Of a stretch of DNA of 64,000 bases, positions 1 to 8,418 are shown piece after piece. Every line of letters begins with the position of its first letter. Within the stretch, counting starts at the first letter, position 1. Below the pieces are notes generated by a model. It did no database searches. It saw nothing but the letters and a program-made list of their open reading frames with translations, and was not told the DNA's origin. The position numbers were made by a program, and so were the translations under genes. The stretch comes from Leeuwenhoekiella sp. (GTDB lineage: Bacteria > Bacteroidota > Bacteroidia > Flavobacteriales > Flavobacteriaceae), in assembly GCA_002708845.1 (NCBI GenBank), contig PAPI01000004.1, forward strand, positions 248,001 through 312,000, written 5' to 3'.

Positions 1-1477
1 TCTTTTGTTTGGTCTTCCAATTATCTGGGGTGTTTGTATTACCGTTTTGGACAGCTTTATTTTGCTCTTTTTGATTAATAAAGGCATTCGGAAGATGGAA
101 GCCTTTATCGTCTCACTTATTTTTATCATCGGGCTTTCTTTTTTTCTGGAGATGTTCTTTGCCAAACCCGATCTGGGCGAGGTAGCCGCAGGGTTTATAC
201 CCAGTATGCCCAACGATGCGGCGCTCTATATCGCAATTGGTATTATCGGGGCGACAGTGATGCCGCACAACTTATATCTGCATTCGTCTTTGGTACAAAC
301 CCGTAAAATCACGCATAATCCGCGAGGAATAAAACGGGCGTTGCGTTTGAACTTCCTGGATTCGGCTATTGCGCTCAATCTGGCCTTTTTTGTAAATGCA
401 GCGATATTGATTCTGGCGGCTTCGGTATTCTTTAAAAACGGACTTTACGAAGTGGCAGACATTACCGATGCGCATAAACTCCTGCAAGGACTTCTGGGTA
501 CCAAATGGGCGCCTATTCTTTTTGCCGTGGCACTGATTGCAGCCGGGCAGAGTAGCACGCTTACCGGTACACTGGCCGGTCAAATCGTGATGGAAGGCTA
601 TCTTAATTTACGGATACAACCCTGGGTGCGCCGTCTGGCAACCCGCCTGATTGCAATTATTCCTGCTTTGTTTACGGTGATTTATTTTGGAGAGCACGGC
701 CTGGGAGAGCTACTGGTTTTAAGTCAGGTAGTACTGAGTTTGCAACTGGGATTTGCGATGATTCCGCTTATACATTTGGTGAGTGATAAAAAGAAGATGA
801 AAGGCTACCACATTAAATGGCCTATGCGTATTGCTTCGTGGGTGATTACTCTGGTAATTGTGGTGCTGAATGCAAAACTGGTGATTGATGAGGTAACCAA
901 ATTTATGGGAGAAGTTTCTAATCCCATATTTATCTGGTTAGGTGTGGTTCCGCTGGTTATTGGAGCCGGTATTTTGTTGATCTACATTTCCATCCAGCCT
1001 TTAATGCTCAAACGTCTCGAATTTTACAAATCGCATACGCCACACGTGCAGGCAAATTTGAGTAATCTGGCTACAACAGACGTGCATAAAAATATCGCGA
1101 TAGCGGTAGATTTCTCCTCTGCCGATCGTAAAAGTCTGGCTTTGGCCGTACAATTGGGTAAAACTGATGCGCATTATACCTTAATTCATTCGGTTGAAAG
1201 CACCGGAGCATTGGTTTACGGAAGCAGCATCAAAGATTTGGAAACCGAAAGCGATCAGGCGGTACTGGAAACTTATGCCATACAAATGCGGCAGCAAGGC
1301 TATAGCGTAGCAACCGAATTGGTATTTGGCAGTGCCAAAAAAAGCATTCCGCAACTGATAAATGCAGGAGATTACGACCTGCTTATTTTGGGTGCTCACG
1401 GGCATACCCTGTTTAAGGATCTTGTATTCGGGACTACCGTAGACCGCGTTAGACACCGGGTAAAATTCCTGTTTTAA
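1..1477 (+). CDS. mntH: Nramp-family divalent metal transporter with C-terminal universal stress domain (5' partial)
   Basis: This is the 3' part of an Nramp (MntH) proton-coupled Mn2+/Fe2+ importer of the inner membrane. The reading frame is open to the left edge, and the first transmembrane helix with its DPGN metal-binding motif lies outside the window. Visible are about ten hydrophobic helices and the TM6 signature MPHNLYLHSSLVQTR. After the last helix comes a soluble tail of about 130 residues, from NIAIAVDFSSADRKS to ILGAHGHTLFKDLVFGTTVD, which has the fold pattern and the GAHGH-type nucleotide loop of universal stress proteins. Nramp proteins of usual length lack this tail, so this is a fusion. 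The ZIP gene follows after 19 bp on the same strand, suggesting one metal-uptake transcript. Family assignment is firm; the metal preference is not readable from the sequence. Confidence 0.93.
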   Translation, partial: LLFGLPIIWGVCITVLDSFILLFLINKGIRKMEAFIVSLIFIIGLSFFLEMFFAKPDLGEVAAGFIPSMPNDAALYIAIGIIGATVMPHNLYLHSSLVQTRKITHNPRGIKRALRLNFLDSAIALNLAFFVNAAILILAASVFFKNGLYEVADITDAHKLLQGLLGTKWAPILFAVALIAAGQSSTLTGTLAGQIVMEGYLNLRIQPWVRRLATRLIAIIPALFTVIYFGEHGLGELLVLSQVVLSLQLGFAMIPLIHLVSDKKKMKGYHIKWPMRIASWVITLVIVVLNAKLVIDEVTKFMGEVSNPIFIWLGVVPLVIGAGILLIYISIQPLMLKRLEFYKSHTPHVQANLSNLATTDVHKNIAIAVDFSSADRKSLALAVQLGKTDAHYTLIHSVESTGALVYGSSIKDLETESDQAVLETYAIQMRQQGYSVATELVFGSAKKSIPQLINAGDYDLLILGAHGHTLFKDLVFGTTVDRVRHRVKFLF

Positions 1478-1496
1478 TAGCATAAAATTATATACT

Positions 1497-2318
1497 ATGA
1501 ATGAGATTATCGATTATTTTGAAAGCCTTGATCCTGTAATGGGAGCCTTTTTGGCAACGCTCTTTACCTGGGGTGTTACCGCTTTGGGAGCGTCTTTGGT
1601 ATTTTTCTTTAAGGGGATGAACCGCAAGGTTTTTGACGCGATGCTGGGTTTTGCCGGAGGCGTAATGGTTGCTGCAAGCTTCTGGAGTTTACTGGCGCCC
1701 GGGATTGAGATGAGTCCGGGAGAGGGTTTTGTCAAAGTGATCCCGGCGGCAATAGGCTTTGGTTTAGGAGCCTTATTTCTGTTTGGCCTCGACAAGTTTT
1801 TACCCCATTTACACGTGAATTTTAAAGAAGAGGAAAAGGAAGGCGTGCGTAGTCCCTGGCATAAGTCGGTTTTATTGACTTTGGCGATTACCTTACACAA
1901 CATTCCTGAAGGTTTGGCCGTGGGTGTACTCTTTGGCGGTGTGGCGGCCGGTTTTGATGGGGCAACCATTGGAGGCGCTGTGGCGCTTGCGATAGGAATT
2001 GGTCTTCAGAATTTTCCGGAAGGTTTTGCGGTGGCGATGCCCTTGCGAAGATTGGGTTTTAGCCGCTTAAAAAGTTTTAACTACGGGCAGCTTTCAGCCA
2101 TTGTAGAACCAGTCGCAGCTGTTGTTGGGGCTTACGCGGTGATGACTTTTCAGCCTATTTTGCCTTATGCGCTGGCTTTTGCAGCAGGAGCAATGATCTT
2201 TGTGGTAGTTGAAGAGGTGGTGCCCGAGTCGCAGCAAGGTAAAAATACCGATATTGCAACTATGGGCTTTATAGGTGGCTTTATCCTGATGATGACCCTG
2301 GATGTGGGATTGGGCTAA
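1497..2318 (+). CDS. ZIP family metal transporter
   Basis: A 273-aa integral membrane protein of the ZIP (Zrt/Irt-like) family, which brings Zn2+ and related divalent metals into the cytoplasm. Two metal-site helices are clear: HNIPEGLAVG at residues 134-143 and QNFPEGFAVA at 171-180, the paired TM4/TM5 motifs of the family. A charged loop rich in E and K with a His pair (about residues 100-122) sits between TM3 and TM4, where ZIP proteins carry their variable loop. It lies 19 bp after the Nramp gene and close to the feo genes, so the left end of the window is a metal-uptake neighbourhood. The length fits the bacterial ZupT/GufA-like branch. Confidence 0.93.
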   Translation: MNEIIDYFESLDPVMGAFLATLFTWGVTALGASLVFFFKGMNRKVFDAMLGFAGGVMVAASFWSLLAPGIEMSPGEGFVKVIPAAIGFGLGALFLFGLDKFLPHLHVNFKEEEKEGVRSPWHKSVLLTLAITLHNIPEGLAVGVLFGGVAAGFDGATIGGAVALAIGIGLQNFPEGFAVAMPLRRLGFSRLKSFNYGQLSAIVEPVAAVVGAYAVMTFQPILPYALAFAAGAMIFVVVEEVVPESQQGKNTDIATMGFIGGFILMMTLDVGLG

Positions 2319-2366
2319 GCTGTAACGATGATGCTTTTAAGGCGTCTTTAAAGAAACTAATTTGAA

Positions 2367-2442
2367 TGTCAGATCGAGCACAGTCGAGATCCATTTTAAA
2401 GTAAAAGATTGATTGGCCTCTCGACCGTGCTTCGATAAGACT
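2367..2442. repeat. Imperfect inverted repeat, REP-like intergenic element
   Basis: Arms ATCGAGCACAGTCGAGA (from 2373) and TCTCGACCGTGCTTCGAT (from 2419) are near-complementary with two mismatches and are separated by about 30 A+T-rich bases. They would fold into a long hairpin between the ZIP gene and the next gene. No T-run follows, so it is not a typical terminator. Its shape suggests a dispersed intergenic element; I found no second full copy in this window. Confidence 0.5.
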
Positions 2443-2490
2443 CAGCAACCACCTCAAGGAGATACTAGGGCGTTCAAGAAAAATAACATT

Positions 2491-2937
2491 ATGAAAAAGC
2501 TACTTTTTGTTTTAGGATTATTGGTTTCCGGACTTGGTTATGCTCAGGACGAAACGGCTAAAGATACCGTGCAGGTAGATCAACCGGTACAGGTGCCGCA
2601 AATTGTAGTAAAAGTACCTTACGGGAAACTCACGACTTTTGGGGATATGGGTATTAAAATCACCAAAATCACCGATTCCCGCTGTCCGGCAAATGTGAAC
2701 TGCATTTGGGCAGGTAATGTGATTCTGGATTATGATGTTTACAAAAACAGAAAATTTTTAGAAACCCGTAAGATTACGATAGGAGCCAATAAAAACGATC
2801 GTACACTTTTGGCTACTGCTGCAGAGCAGTTAAATGCGTATTCTGTAGTGCCTTATCCCAAAACTTCATTGGGGAAAATTCCGCAGGAGGATTATGTGAT
2901 CAATATGGTGTGGGAACAGCTTACCCAGGAAGATTAG
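2491..2937 (+). CDS. Conserved secreted protein with a paired-Cys domain, unknown function
   Basis: A 148-aa protein starting at the ATG that opens a clear signal peptide, MKKLLFVLGLLVSGLGYAQ, cleaved after AQ. The frame is open further upstream, but that stretch is not protein-like and overlaps the inverted repeat. The mature part begins with a short Gln/Val/Pro-rich linker and then has a predicted beta-rich domain with the motif SRCPANVNCIWAGN, whose two cysteines could form a disulfide. Similar 'RCP..V.C.WAG' domains occur in exported proteins of Bacteroidota without known function. No partner is evident: it stands alone between the ZIP gene and the convergent feo cluster. Confidence 0.75.
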   Translation: MKKLLFVLGLLVSGLGYAQDETAKDTVQVDQPVQVPQIVVKVPYGKLTTFGDMGIKITKITDSRCPANVNCIWAGNVILDYDVYKNRKFLETRKITIGANKNDRTLLATAAEQLNAYSVVPYPKTSLGKIPQEDYVINMVWEQLTQED

Positions 2938-3074
2938 TGACAACCGCAATTATCGCTTCCACAGGATTTACCGTTAGACTTTCCGCCTAAAAAAGACGGT
3001 TTCCAGATAAATTTGGTTATCAGATAGCCAACAGCAATTAAGAAAATAAGAAGTACTACTATATTCTGTAACAT
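2934..3074 (-). CDS. FeoB-associated Cys-rich membrane protein
   Basis: A 46-aa protein with one N-terminal transmembrane helix (LQNIVVLLIFLIAVGYLITKF) and a short Cys-rich tail, KSCGSDNCGCH. This is the form of the small FeoB-associated membrane proteins found beside feoB in many Bacteroidota. The tail could bind iron or another soft metal; that is inference. I chose the inner ATG at 3074 because the extra residues upstream come from a palindromic repeat and are not conserved in type. It lies 49 bp downstream of feoB on the same strand. Confidence 0.8.
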   Translation of the reverse strand: MLQNIVVLLIFLIAVGYLITKFIWKPSFLGGKSNGKSCGSDNCGCH

Positions 3075-3095
3075 AACATTCTTTTTTGGTGTCAG

Positions 3096-3109
3096 GCTTT
3101 CGCGAAAGC
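3096..3109. repeat. 14-bp palindrome GCTTTCGCGAAAGC, copy 1
   Basis: A perfect 14-bp palindrome just upstream of the FeoB-associated gene and within its longer reading frame, where it encodes CFRES. An identical copy lies at 50947-50960. The identity of two copies 48 kb apart is seen directly; its role is unknown. Confidence 0.7.
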
Positions 3110-3123
3110 ATAACAAGATTTTT

Positions 3124-5226
3124 TTAAATGAGCAATTGGTAGGCCACTAAAGCTACAACATAAGCAAAACCACTCATAATAACAAGCTGAAGCACCGGCC
3201 ATTTCCAGGTGTTAGTCTCGCGTTTTACGATTGCCAGCGTACTCATACACTGCATCGCAAAAGCATAAAATAACAGCAATGAAATCCCACTCGCCAGGTT
3301 GAAAAGCGGTCCGCCCAAAATGGGGTTGATCTCACCCGCCATACGGTTTTTAATGGTTTCTTCTTCATCGTTACCCACGCTGTAAATAGTTGCCAGCGTA
3401 CCCACAAATACTTCACGGGCAGCAAACGAACTTACAATTGCAATACCAATTTTCCAATCGTAACCCAACGGGCGTACTGCCGGTTCAATGGCTTTACCCA
3501 TATAACCAATATAGCTGTATTCCAGTTTTTCTGAGGCTATTTGACGGTCTAGTTCGCTCTGTGGAAATGCTCCCGCTTCCATCCGGGCAATGGCGTTTTC
3601 TTTAGCGTTTCTAAAGTTTTCTCCGGGACCGTTTGAGGCTAAAACCCAAAGTACGATGGAGATTGCGAGAATGATTTTTCCCGCACCAAAAACAAAGGAT
3701 TTGGTCTTTTCAATCACATTATAGGCTACATTTTTAAATAGCGGCAACTTGTAATTGGGCATTTCGATCACAAAAAAGCTGCGTTTTTTGATTTTCAAAA
3801 TGCGGTCTAAAACCCAGGCCGAAAGAATTGCGGTACCAAAACCAATGAGGTACAACAGCATCAAAACCAGACTTTGCATACTGAAGATATACAGCACTTT
3901 TTGCTCAGGAATCACCAGCGAAATAATGATTAAATACACCGGAAGCCGGGCACTACAAGTCGTAAATGGCGTCACGAGAATCGTGATGAGGCGCTCCTTC
4001 CAGTTTTCGATATTACGGGTTGCCATAATTGCCGGAATGGCACAGGCAGTACCCGAAACAAGGGGTACAACACTTTTTCCGCTTAAACCAAAACGCCGCA
4101 TAATACGGTCCATTAAAAAGACCACACGGCTCATATAGCCGCTCTCTTCCAAAATGGAAATAAACAGGAATAAAAATGCGATTTGCGGGATAAAAATGAC
4201 GATTCCGCCCAGTCCGGGAAGAATGCCTTCAGCAATGAGATTAGTAAGCGCTCCCGGCGGCAGGGTGTTACGTACCCATTCACCAATGGCAGCAAAGCCT
4301 TCATCGATGAGATCCATAGGGTAGGAGGACCAGTCGTAAATCGCCTGAAAAATAAGCAGGAGAATGGCCAGGAAAATCACGTAACCCCAAATTTTATGGG
4401 TAAGCACGCGATCTAACCGACTGCGCAAATCTTTTGCTGCCAGATGGTCGATACTCAGGGTTTCCTTCAGCACCCCGTTAATAAACTGGTAGCGTACAAT
4501 GGTTTCTTTCTGCTGCAGCCGCTTGAGGTTTGATTTACTTTCGGTCTTAAAACTGGCGATGCCCTGCACCTCATTTCGGTCTAACTTACCAAAATTTACG
4601 TCCTGGGTAATGACCAGCCAGAGTTTGTATAAATCCTGTTTTGGGAAGGCTTTACGCAGGCGGTCAAAATATTCCGGTGCAATTACTGAAGCATTAACGC
4701 AGGGTTCTGTGGACAGTGTTTTATAATTGGCAATAAGCTCTTTCAGGTTGTCAAAACCGGTGTTTTTACGGGAGCTTACCAGTGCGATTTTGGTCTCCAG
4801 ACGCTCCTCGAGCTTTTCAATATCAAGCGTGATGGCCTTGCGCTCCATACGGTCGGCCATATTGATGACCAGAATGGTGGGTATTTTTAAATCTTTTATT
4901 TGGGTAAAGAGCAGCAGATTACGCTTCAGGTTTTCAACATCTGAAATGACTACGGCTACATCGGGATAATCTTTGTCGTTTTTGTTGAGCAGCAACTCAA
5001 TGACCACATTTTCGTCAAGCGAACTCGCATTAAGACTATACGTACCGGGAAGATCCAGAATATGGGCCTTGACACCACGGGGAAGTTTACAAACTCCCTC
5101 TTTTTTCTCAACAGTGATTCCGGGATAATTACCCACCTGTTGTTTCAGGCCAGTGAGCTGGTTAAAAACCGAAGTTTTACCAGTGTTGGGGTTTCCTATA
5201 AGGGCGACATTAAGCTGTTTACTCAT
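3124..5226 (-). CDS. feoB: Ferrous iron transport protein B
   Basis: A 700-aa inner-membrane Fe2+ transporter. The N-terminal G domain has the P-loop GNPNTGKTS at residues 11-19, a G3 motif DLPGTYSL, and a G4-like INMADR. It is followed by a helical guanine-dissociation-inhibitor segment to about residue 260 and then the polytopic membrane part with two gate-like repeats. Conserved Cys-containing motifs are GTACAIPAIMATR and TTCSARLPVY. The length matches the family. The start overlaps the feoA stop by 8 bp (ATGAGTAA), so the two are translationally coupled, and the small FeoB-associated gene follows. Together they form the standard ferrous-iron uptake unit. Assignment is firm. Confidence 0.98.
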   Translation of the reverse strand: MSKQLNVALIGNPNTGKTSVFNQLTGLKQQVGNYPGITVEKKEGVCKLPRGVKAHILDLPGTYSLNASSLDENVVIELLLNKNDKDYPDVAVVISDVENLKRNLLLFTQIKDLKIPTILVINMADRMERKAITLDIEKLEERLETKIALVSSRKNTGFDNLKELIANYKTLSTEPCVNASVIAPEYFDRLRKAFPKQDLYKLWLVITQDVNFGKLDRNEVQGIASFKTESKSNLKRLQQKETIVRYQFINGVLKETLSIDHLAAKDLRSRLDRVLTHKIWGYVIFLAILLLIFQAIYDWSSYPMDLIDEGFAAIGEWVRNTLPPGALTNLIAEGILPGLGGIVIFIPQIAFLFLFISILEESGYMSRVVFLMDRIMRRFGLSGKSVVPLVSGTACAIPAIMATRNIENWKERLITILVTPFTTCSARLPVYLIIISLVIPEQKVLYIFSMQSLVLMLLYLIGFGTAILSAWVLDRILKIKKRSFFVIEMPNYKLPLFKNVAYNVIEKTKSFVFGAGKIILAISIVLWVLASNGPGENFRNAKENAIARMEAGAFPQSELDRQIASEKLEYSYIGYMGKAIEPAVRPLGYDWKIGIAIVSSFAAREVFVGTLATIYSVGNDEEETIKNRMAGEINPILGGPLFNLASGISLLLFYAFAMQCMSTLAIVKRETNTWKWPVLQLVIMSGFAYVVALVAYQLLI

Positions 5227-5455
5227 TAGACAGCATTTCTACGGTGATGTGACGGGCGGTCTCTTTGCGAATGGCCAGATGACTGCCGTTTATATTGAGG
5301 TACATCGGGTCTTTAAAAGGCGCGATCTGTACCAGTTCTACTTCATTACCGGGCAAACAGCCCATCTCTAAAAGCTTAAGCGGCACCTGGTCGAGCGTAA
5401 ACTCGACGATAATGGCTTTTTGCCCACGTTTAAGCGTATCTAATGAAGTTTTCAA
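5219..5455 (-). CDS. feoA: Ferrous iron transport protein A
   Basis: A 78-aa SH3-like FeoA protein, the cytoplasmic partner of FeoB. It shows the FeoA pattern: a start such as TLKRGQKAIIVEF, then LLEMGCLPGNEVELVQIAPFKDP, then a final strand LAIRKETARHITVEML. It overlaps feoB by 8 bp. No Fur box or other operator could be recognised confidently in the leader. Confidence 0.95.
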   Translation of the reverse strand: MKTSLDTLKRGQKAIIVEFTLDQVPLKLLEMGCLPGNEVELVQIAPFKDPMYLNINGSHLAIRKETARHITVEMLSNE

Positions 5456-5817
5456 AATTTATTTAGATTGAATTTAAACAAGGCAAAAGTAATGGAAATA
5501 CACTACATAGGAAAAGATTTTTGGAAGTAGTTTACAGTTTTCAGCAGGTAGAAACCTTGAAAATTAGAAATATGAAATCGGAAATACGAAATCGGAATTC
5601 TGAATTTAGCGTGCAGATTTAGGAGTTTGACATTTAGGTTTTGGATGATAGCTTGAAAAACATCCTTCCCCGACCCTTCCTTCAAAGGAAGGGGGTACAT
5701 TCTTTTGAAGAAGATAAGCCTCCCAGGGAAGAAATGTTTGGATTGATAATAAGAAACGTTTTCGATTTCGTTGATTCGGTTTTAACTCAAAACCCAGAAC
5801 AATGAACTCCGTAACGC
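5456..5817. other. Gene-free spacer between feoA and the SCO gene
   Basis: Short open frames here look random. The stretch contains a tandem-like near repeat of GAAATATGAAATCG / GAAATACGAAATCGG around 5566-5595 and the hairpin at 5674-5693. The upstream sequence of feoA (5456-5520) should contain its promoter, but no convincing TAnnTTTG element was found. Confidence 0.5.
5674..5693. repeat. 9-bp-stem hairpin in spacer
   Basis: CCCTTCCTT, loop CA, AAGGAAGGG: a perfect inverted repeat in the feoA-SCO spacer. No T-run follows directly. A similar C/T-rich arm is found in the hairpin at 53974-53990, so it may be a small dispersed repeat rather than a terminator. Confidence 0.5.
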
Positions 5818-6498
5818 TCACTCTTCACTACGCCCTTCAATCTCTTTAAGAATCGCGATATCTTCAAGTAGTTGCTCAATCGCTTCGGGGTCTGTGCCGT
5901 CGTAGAAGCCGCGGATGCGTTTTTTAGAATCGATAAGCATAAAATTTTCGGTATGAATCATATCGTACTTATCGCCGTTACCCTGAGTTTTTACCGCCAG
6001 ATAACTTTTTCGCGCCAGCTCATAAATTTCTTTTTTGGATCCGGTGACCAGATTCCATTTGCTGTCGTCTACCCCTTTTTCAACCGCATAGCGTTTGAGT
6101 TGAGCTACGGTGTCTGTCGCAGGGATAACCGTATGCGAAAGTAGTTTTACCGAAGGATCGTCTTTGAGCTTTTCCTGTATCTGCAGCATATGATCGGTCA
6201 TAATGGGGCAAATCGTCTGGCAGGTGGTAAAGAAAAAATCGGCGACATAAATACCGGGATAGTCGTCCTGAGTAATGGTATCCCCGTTTTGATTCACCAG
6301 TTTAAAGTCGGCAATCTTATGGTATTTTTTGACGAATTGAACCGTGCTGTCTACCAGCGAGCGGTCAACCATATCCGGCTGATACACAGGCAGACTGGGT
6401 GCCGGCTTCATCAGGGTATAAAATGTGTAAAGAATGACTGCGGAAAGAATGACCATCACAATGGCAAACTTTTTGTATTTAGCAAAAAACTGAAGCAT
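5818..6498 (-). CDS. SCO1/SenC family copper-handling thioredoxin-like protein
   Basis: A 226-aa membrane-anchored protein: one N-terminal transmembrane helix (FAIVMVILSAVILYTFYTLM) and then a periplasmic thioredoxin fold. The copper/redox motif TTCQTICP places Cys93 and Cys97 in the CxxxC spacing of SCO proteins, and a later His in YDMIHTENF suits the third copper ligand. SCO proteins deliver Cu to, or keep reduced, the CuA centre of cytochrome oxidase. I chose the ATG at 6498 over an upstream in-frame TTG because it starts directly at the membrane anchor. No oxidase genes are in view. Confidence 0.92.
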   Translation of the reverse strand: MLQFFAKYKKFAIVMVILSAVILYTFYTLMKPAPSLPVYQPDMVDRSLVDSTVQFVKKYHKIADFKLVNQNGDTITQDDYPGIYVADFFFTTCQTICPIMTDHMLQIQEKLKDDPSVKLLSHTVIPATDTVAQLKRYAVEKGVDDSKWNLVTGSKKEIYELARKSYLAVKTQGNGDKYDMIHTENFMLIDSKKRIRGFYDGTDPEAIEQLLEDIAILKEIEGRSEE

Positions 6499-6597
6499 AG
6501 CACGCAACTTTTTGGCAAAATTACGATGCAGCGGGCTCCTGACAAAGCTAGAAAGCTCTTATTCTGCCTATTTGGTTAAACGGGTACGTTTCAAAGT

Positions 6598-6627
6598 TTT
6601 GATTACGCCACTAAAAGGTTACTTTTG
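6598..6627 (+). promoter_or_regulatory. Promoter candidate for the RseP-type protease gene
   Basis: TTTG at 6598-6601 and TACTTTTG at 6620-6627 are separated by 18 bp. This matches the Bacteroidota primary-sigma pattern (-33 TTTG, -7 TAnnTTTG). It lies about 90 bp upstream of the start codon. Confidence 0.5.
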
Positions 6628-6718
6628 TGCACTTTTTAATCGCGATCGCTGGGCGATTGCCTTATCAGATTTAAGATAGATACCGGCGGCAGTTGATGTC
6701 GCTTTTTAGTTAACATGT

Positions 6719-8050
6719 ATGGATCCATTTTTTGTAAAAGGAGCTCAGCTTTTTCTGAGTCTTTCAATATTAATAGTACTTCACGAGTTTGGTCATTTTA
6801 TCCCGGCCCGACTTTTTAAAATTCGCGTAGAAAAATTCTTCCTCTTTTTTGATGTCAAGTTTGCCCTCTTCAAAAAGAAGATCGGCGAGACCGTTTATGG
6901 TATTGGCTGGCTTCCGCTGGGAGGTTATGTCAAAATCGCGGGGATGATTGACGAAAGTATGGATAAGGAAGCGATGGCGCAGGAACCCAAACCCTGGGAA
7001 TTTCGCTCCAAGCCGGCCTGGCAACGCCTTATTGTGATGATCGGCGGGGTGACGGTAAACATTCTACTGGGCTTTTTTATCTACATTATGATTATTGCCA
7101 ATTATGGGGAAGAGTACACCACGGCAGACGATCTTAAATACGGTTTTGGTTTTTCACCTATAATGGAAAGCTACGGCTTTGAGCAGGGGGATAAGATTCT
7201 TGAAATAAACGGGGAAGAATTGTTAGATCAGATGGACTTCCCACATTTGGTTATGATGCGCGATGTGTCGCAGGTAAAAGTACTTCACAATAACGGTTCG
7301 ACCGAAGTGCTGACACTGCCCGAAGATATTGGGATGAAACTCTTTAAATCTGGTGAAATGCCCGGTGTGAATGCTCCACGTACGCCGGTAGTACTCGATT
7401 CGGTGTTTAGCGGAGCAAAAGAAGTGGGAATTTTAGGAACCGATGAGCTCATCAGTATTAATGAGGTGCCTATTGAGTTTAAAACCGATGCGACTTATGC
7501 CTTACAAAAGAAGCGCGATAGCATTGCTACGGTGACCGTGATGCGCGATGGCGTGGCCCGTGAGTTTGAAGTGCCTATAGGTGATGATAAGATGGTAGGT
7601 GTAGGTTTTGATTTTGAAGACAAAGATTATGTGATGCCTAAGCGCAATAAGCGTGAGTATGGTTTGGGGGAAAGTATAAGCCGTGGTATTAACTACGGGG
7701 TAGATCAACTGGTAGATTATGCGGTGCAGTTTAAATATGTGTTTACCTCTAAAGGCGCTTCACAGGTAGGTGGTTTTGGAGCGATTGCAGGCCTGTTCCC
7801 AGATCAGTGGGACTGGTTGTCGTTTTGGCAAACCACAGCCTTTATTTCGATTATTTTGGCGTTTATGAACATCTTGCCCATACCGGCTCTTGATGGCGGT
7901 CACGTGATGTTTTTGCTCTACGAAATGATCACTGGCAGAAAGCCCAGCGATAAGTTTCTGGAGTACGCACAAATGATAGGTTTCTTCCTGCTTATTGCCC
8001 TGGTTTTATATGCAAACGGAAACGACATTTACCGCTACTTTTTTGAGTGA
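6719..8050 (+). CDS. rseP: RIP metalloprotease, site-2 protease RseP family
   Basis: A 443-aa membrane zinc protease of the M50 family, which cuts transmembrane segments of substrates such as anti-sigma factors. The first helix carries the catalytic zinc motif HEFGH (His22, Glu23, His26). The second conserved motif NILPIPALDGGH near the C-terminus supplies the third ligand (LDG at about 391-393). Between them lie two PDZ-like segments (around residues 130-210 and 210-290). The length fits the family. The gene stands alone, with its own promoter candidate. The substrate in this organism is not readable from the sequence. Confidence 0.95.
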   Translation: MDPFFVKGAQLFLSLSILIVLHEFGHFIPARLFKIRVEKFFLFFDVKFALFKKKIGETVYGIGWLPLGGYVKIAGMIDESMDKEAMAQEPKPWEFRSKPAWQRLIVMIGGVTVNILLGFFIYIMIIANYGEEYTTADDLKYGFGFSPIMESYGFEQGDKILEINGEELLDQMDFPHLVMMRDVSQVKVLHNNGSTEVLTLPEDIGMKLFKSGEMPGVNAPRTPVVLDSVFSGAKEVGILGTDELISINEVPIEFKTDATYALQKKRDSIATVTVMRDGVAREFEVPIGDDKMVGVGFDFEDKDYVMPKRNKREYGLGESISRGINYGVDQLVDYAVQFKYVFTSKGASQVGGFGAIAGLFPDQWDWLSFWQTTAFISIILAFMNILPIPALDGGHVMFLLYEMITGRKPSDKFLEYAQMIGFFLLIALVLYANGNDIYRYFFE

Positions 8051-8093
8051 TAACGCGGTAAAGAAGCCGGCTTAATAATTTTTTAATAATTCG

Positions 8094-8124
8094 TTTTGCA
8101 GGTTTAAAATGTTGTGTATATTTG
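8094..8124 (+). promoter_or_regulatory. Promoter candidate for tRNA-Asn
   Basis: TTTTG at 8094-8098 and TATATTTG at 8117-8124, spacing 18 bp, fit the Bacteroidota -33/-7 consensus. They lie about 95 bp upstream of the tRNA. Confidence 0.5.
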
Positions 8125-8219
8125 CATCCGCTTTAAACAAAGAAGCGCACGTTCTTTTAAGCATCACAACCGGCCGTATCGCGATACGCCTGATGTTTTA
8201 AAAAATAGAAAATTTAAAT

Positions 8220-8293
8220 TCCTCCTTAGCTCAGTTGGTTAGAGCATTTGACTGTTAATCAAAGGGTCCTTGGTTCGAGCCCAAGAGGGGGAG
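8220..8293 (+). tRNA. tRNA-Asn (anticodon GTT)
   Basis: A 74-nt cloverleaf. The acceptor stem TCCTCCT pairs with AGGGGGA (one T-G wobble). The D-loop TAGCTCAGTTGGTTAGAGCA is canonical. The anticodon stem-loop TTTGA-CTGTTAA-TCAAA gives anticodon GTT (Asn). The T-arm is CTTGG-TTCGAGC-CCAAG. The 3' CCA is not encoded. It is followed at once by a strong terminator. Confidence 0.97.
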
Positions 8294-8300
8294 CAAAATT

Positions 8301-8335
8301 AAGCCTGTAAACGTACTGTTTACAGGCTTTTTTGT
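8301..8335 (+). terminator. Rho-independent terminator after tRNA-Asn
   Basis: AGCCTGTAAAC / GTTTACAGGCT stem (11 bp) with a 5-nt loop, followed by a T-run. Confidence 0.9.
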
Positions 8336-8418
8336 TTTTGGGCATTTCGGTTTTATCCAACATTTTATTATACAAATACCAATAGAGTAGAAAATAAACA
8401 TTTAACGGTTTATTGATT

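Noticed and set aside
5503-5821. Two overlapping open frames between feoA and the SCO gene
   Set aside because: They read through hairpins and near-repeats of spacer DNA and have no recognisable domain or signal peptide.
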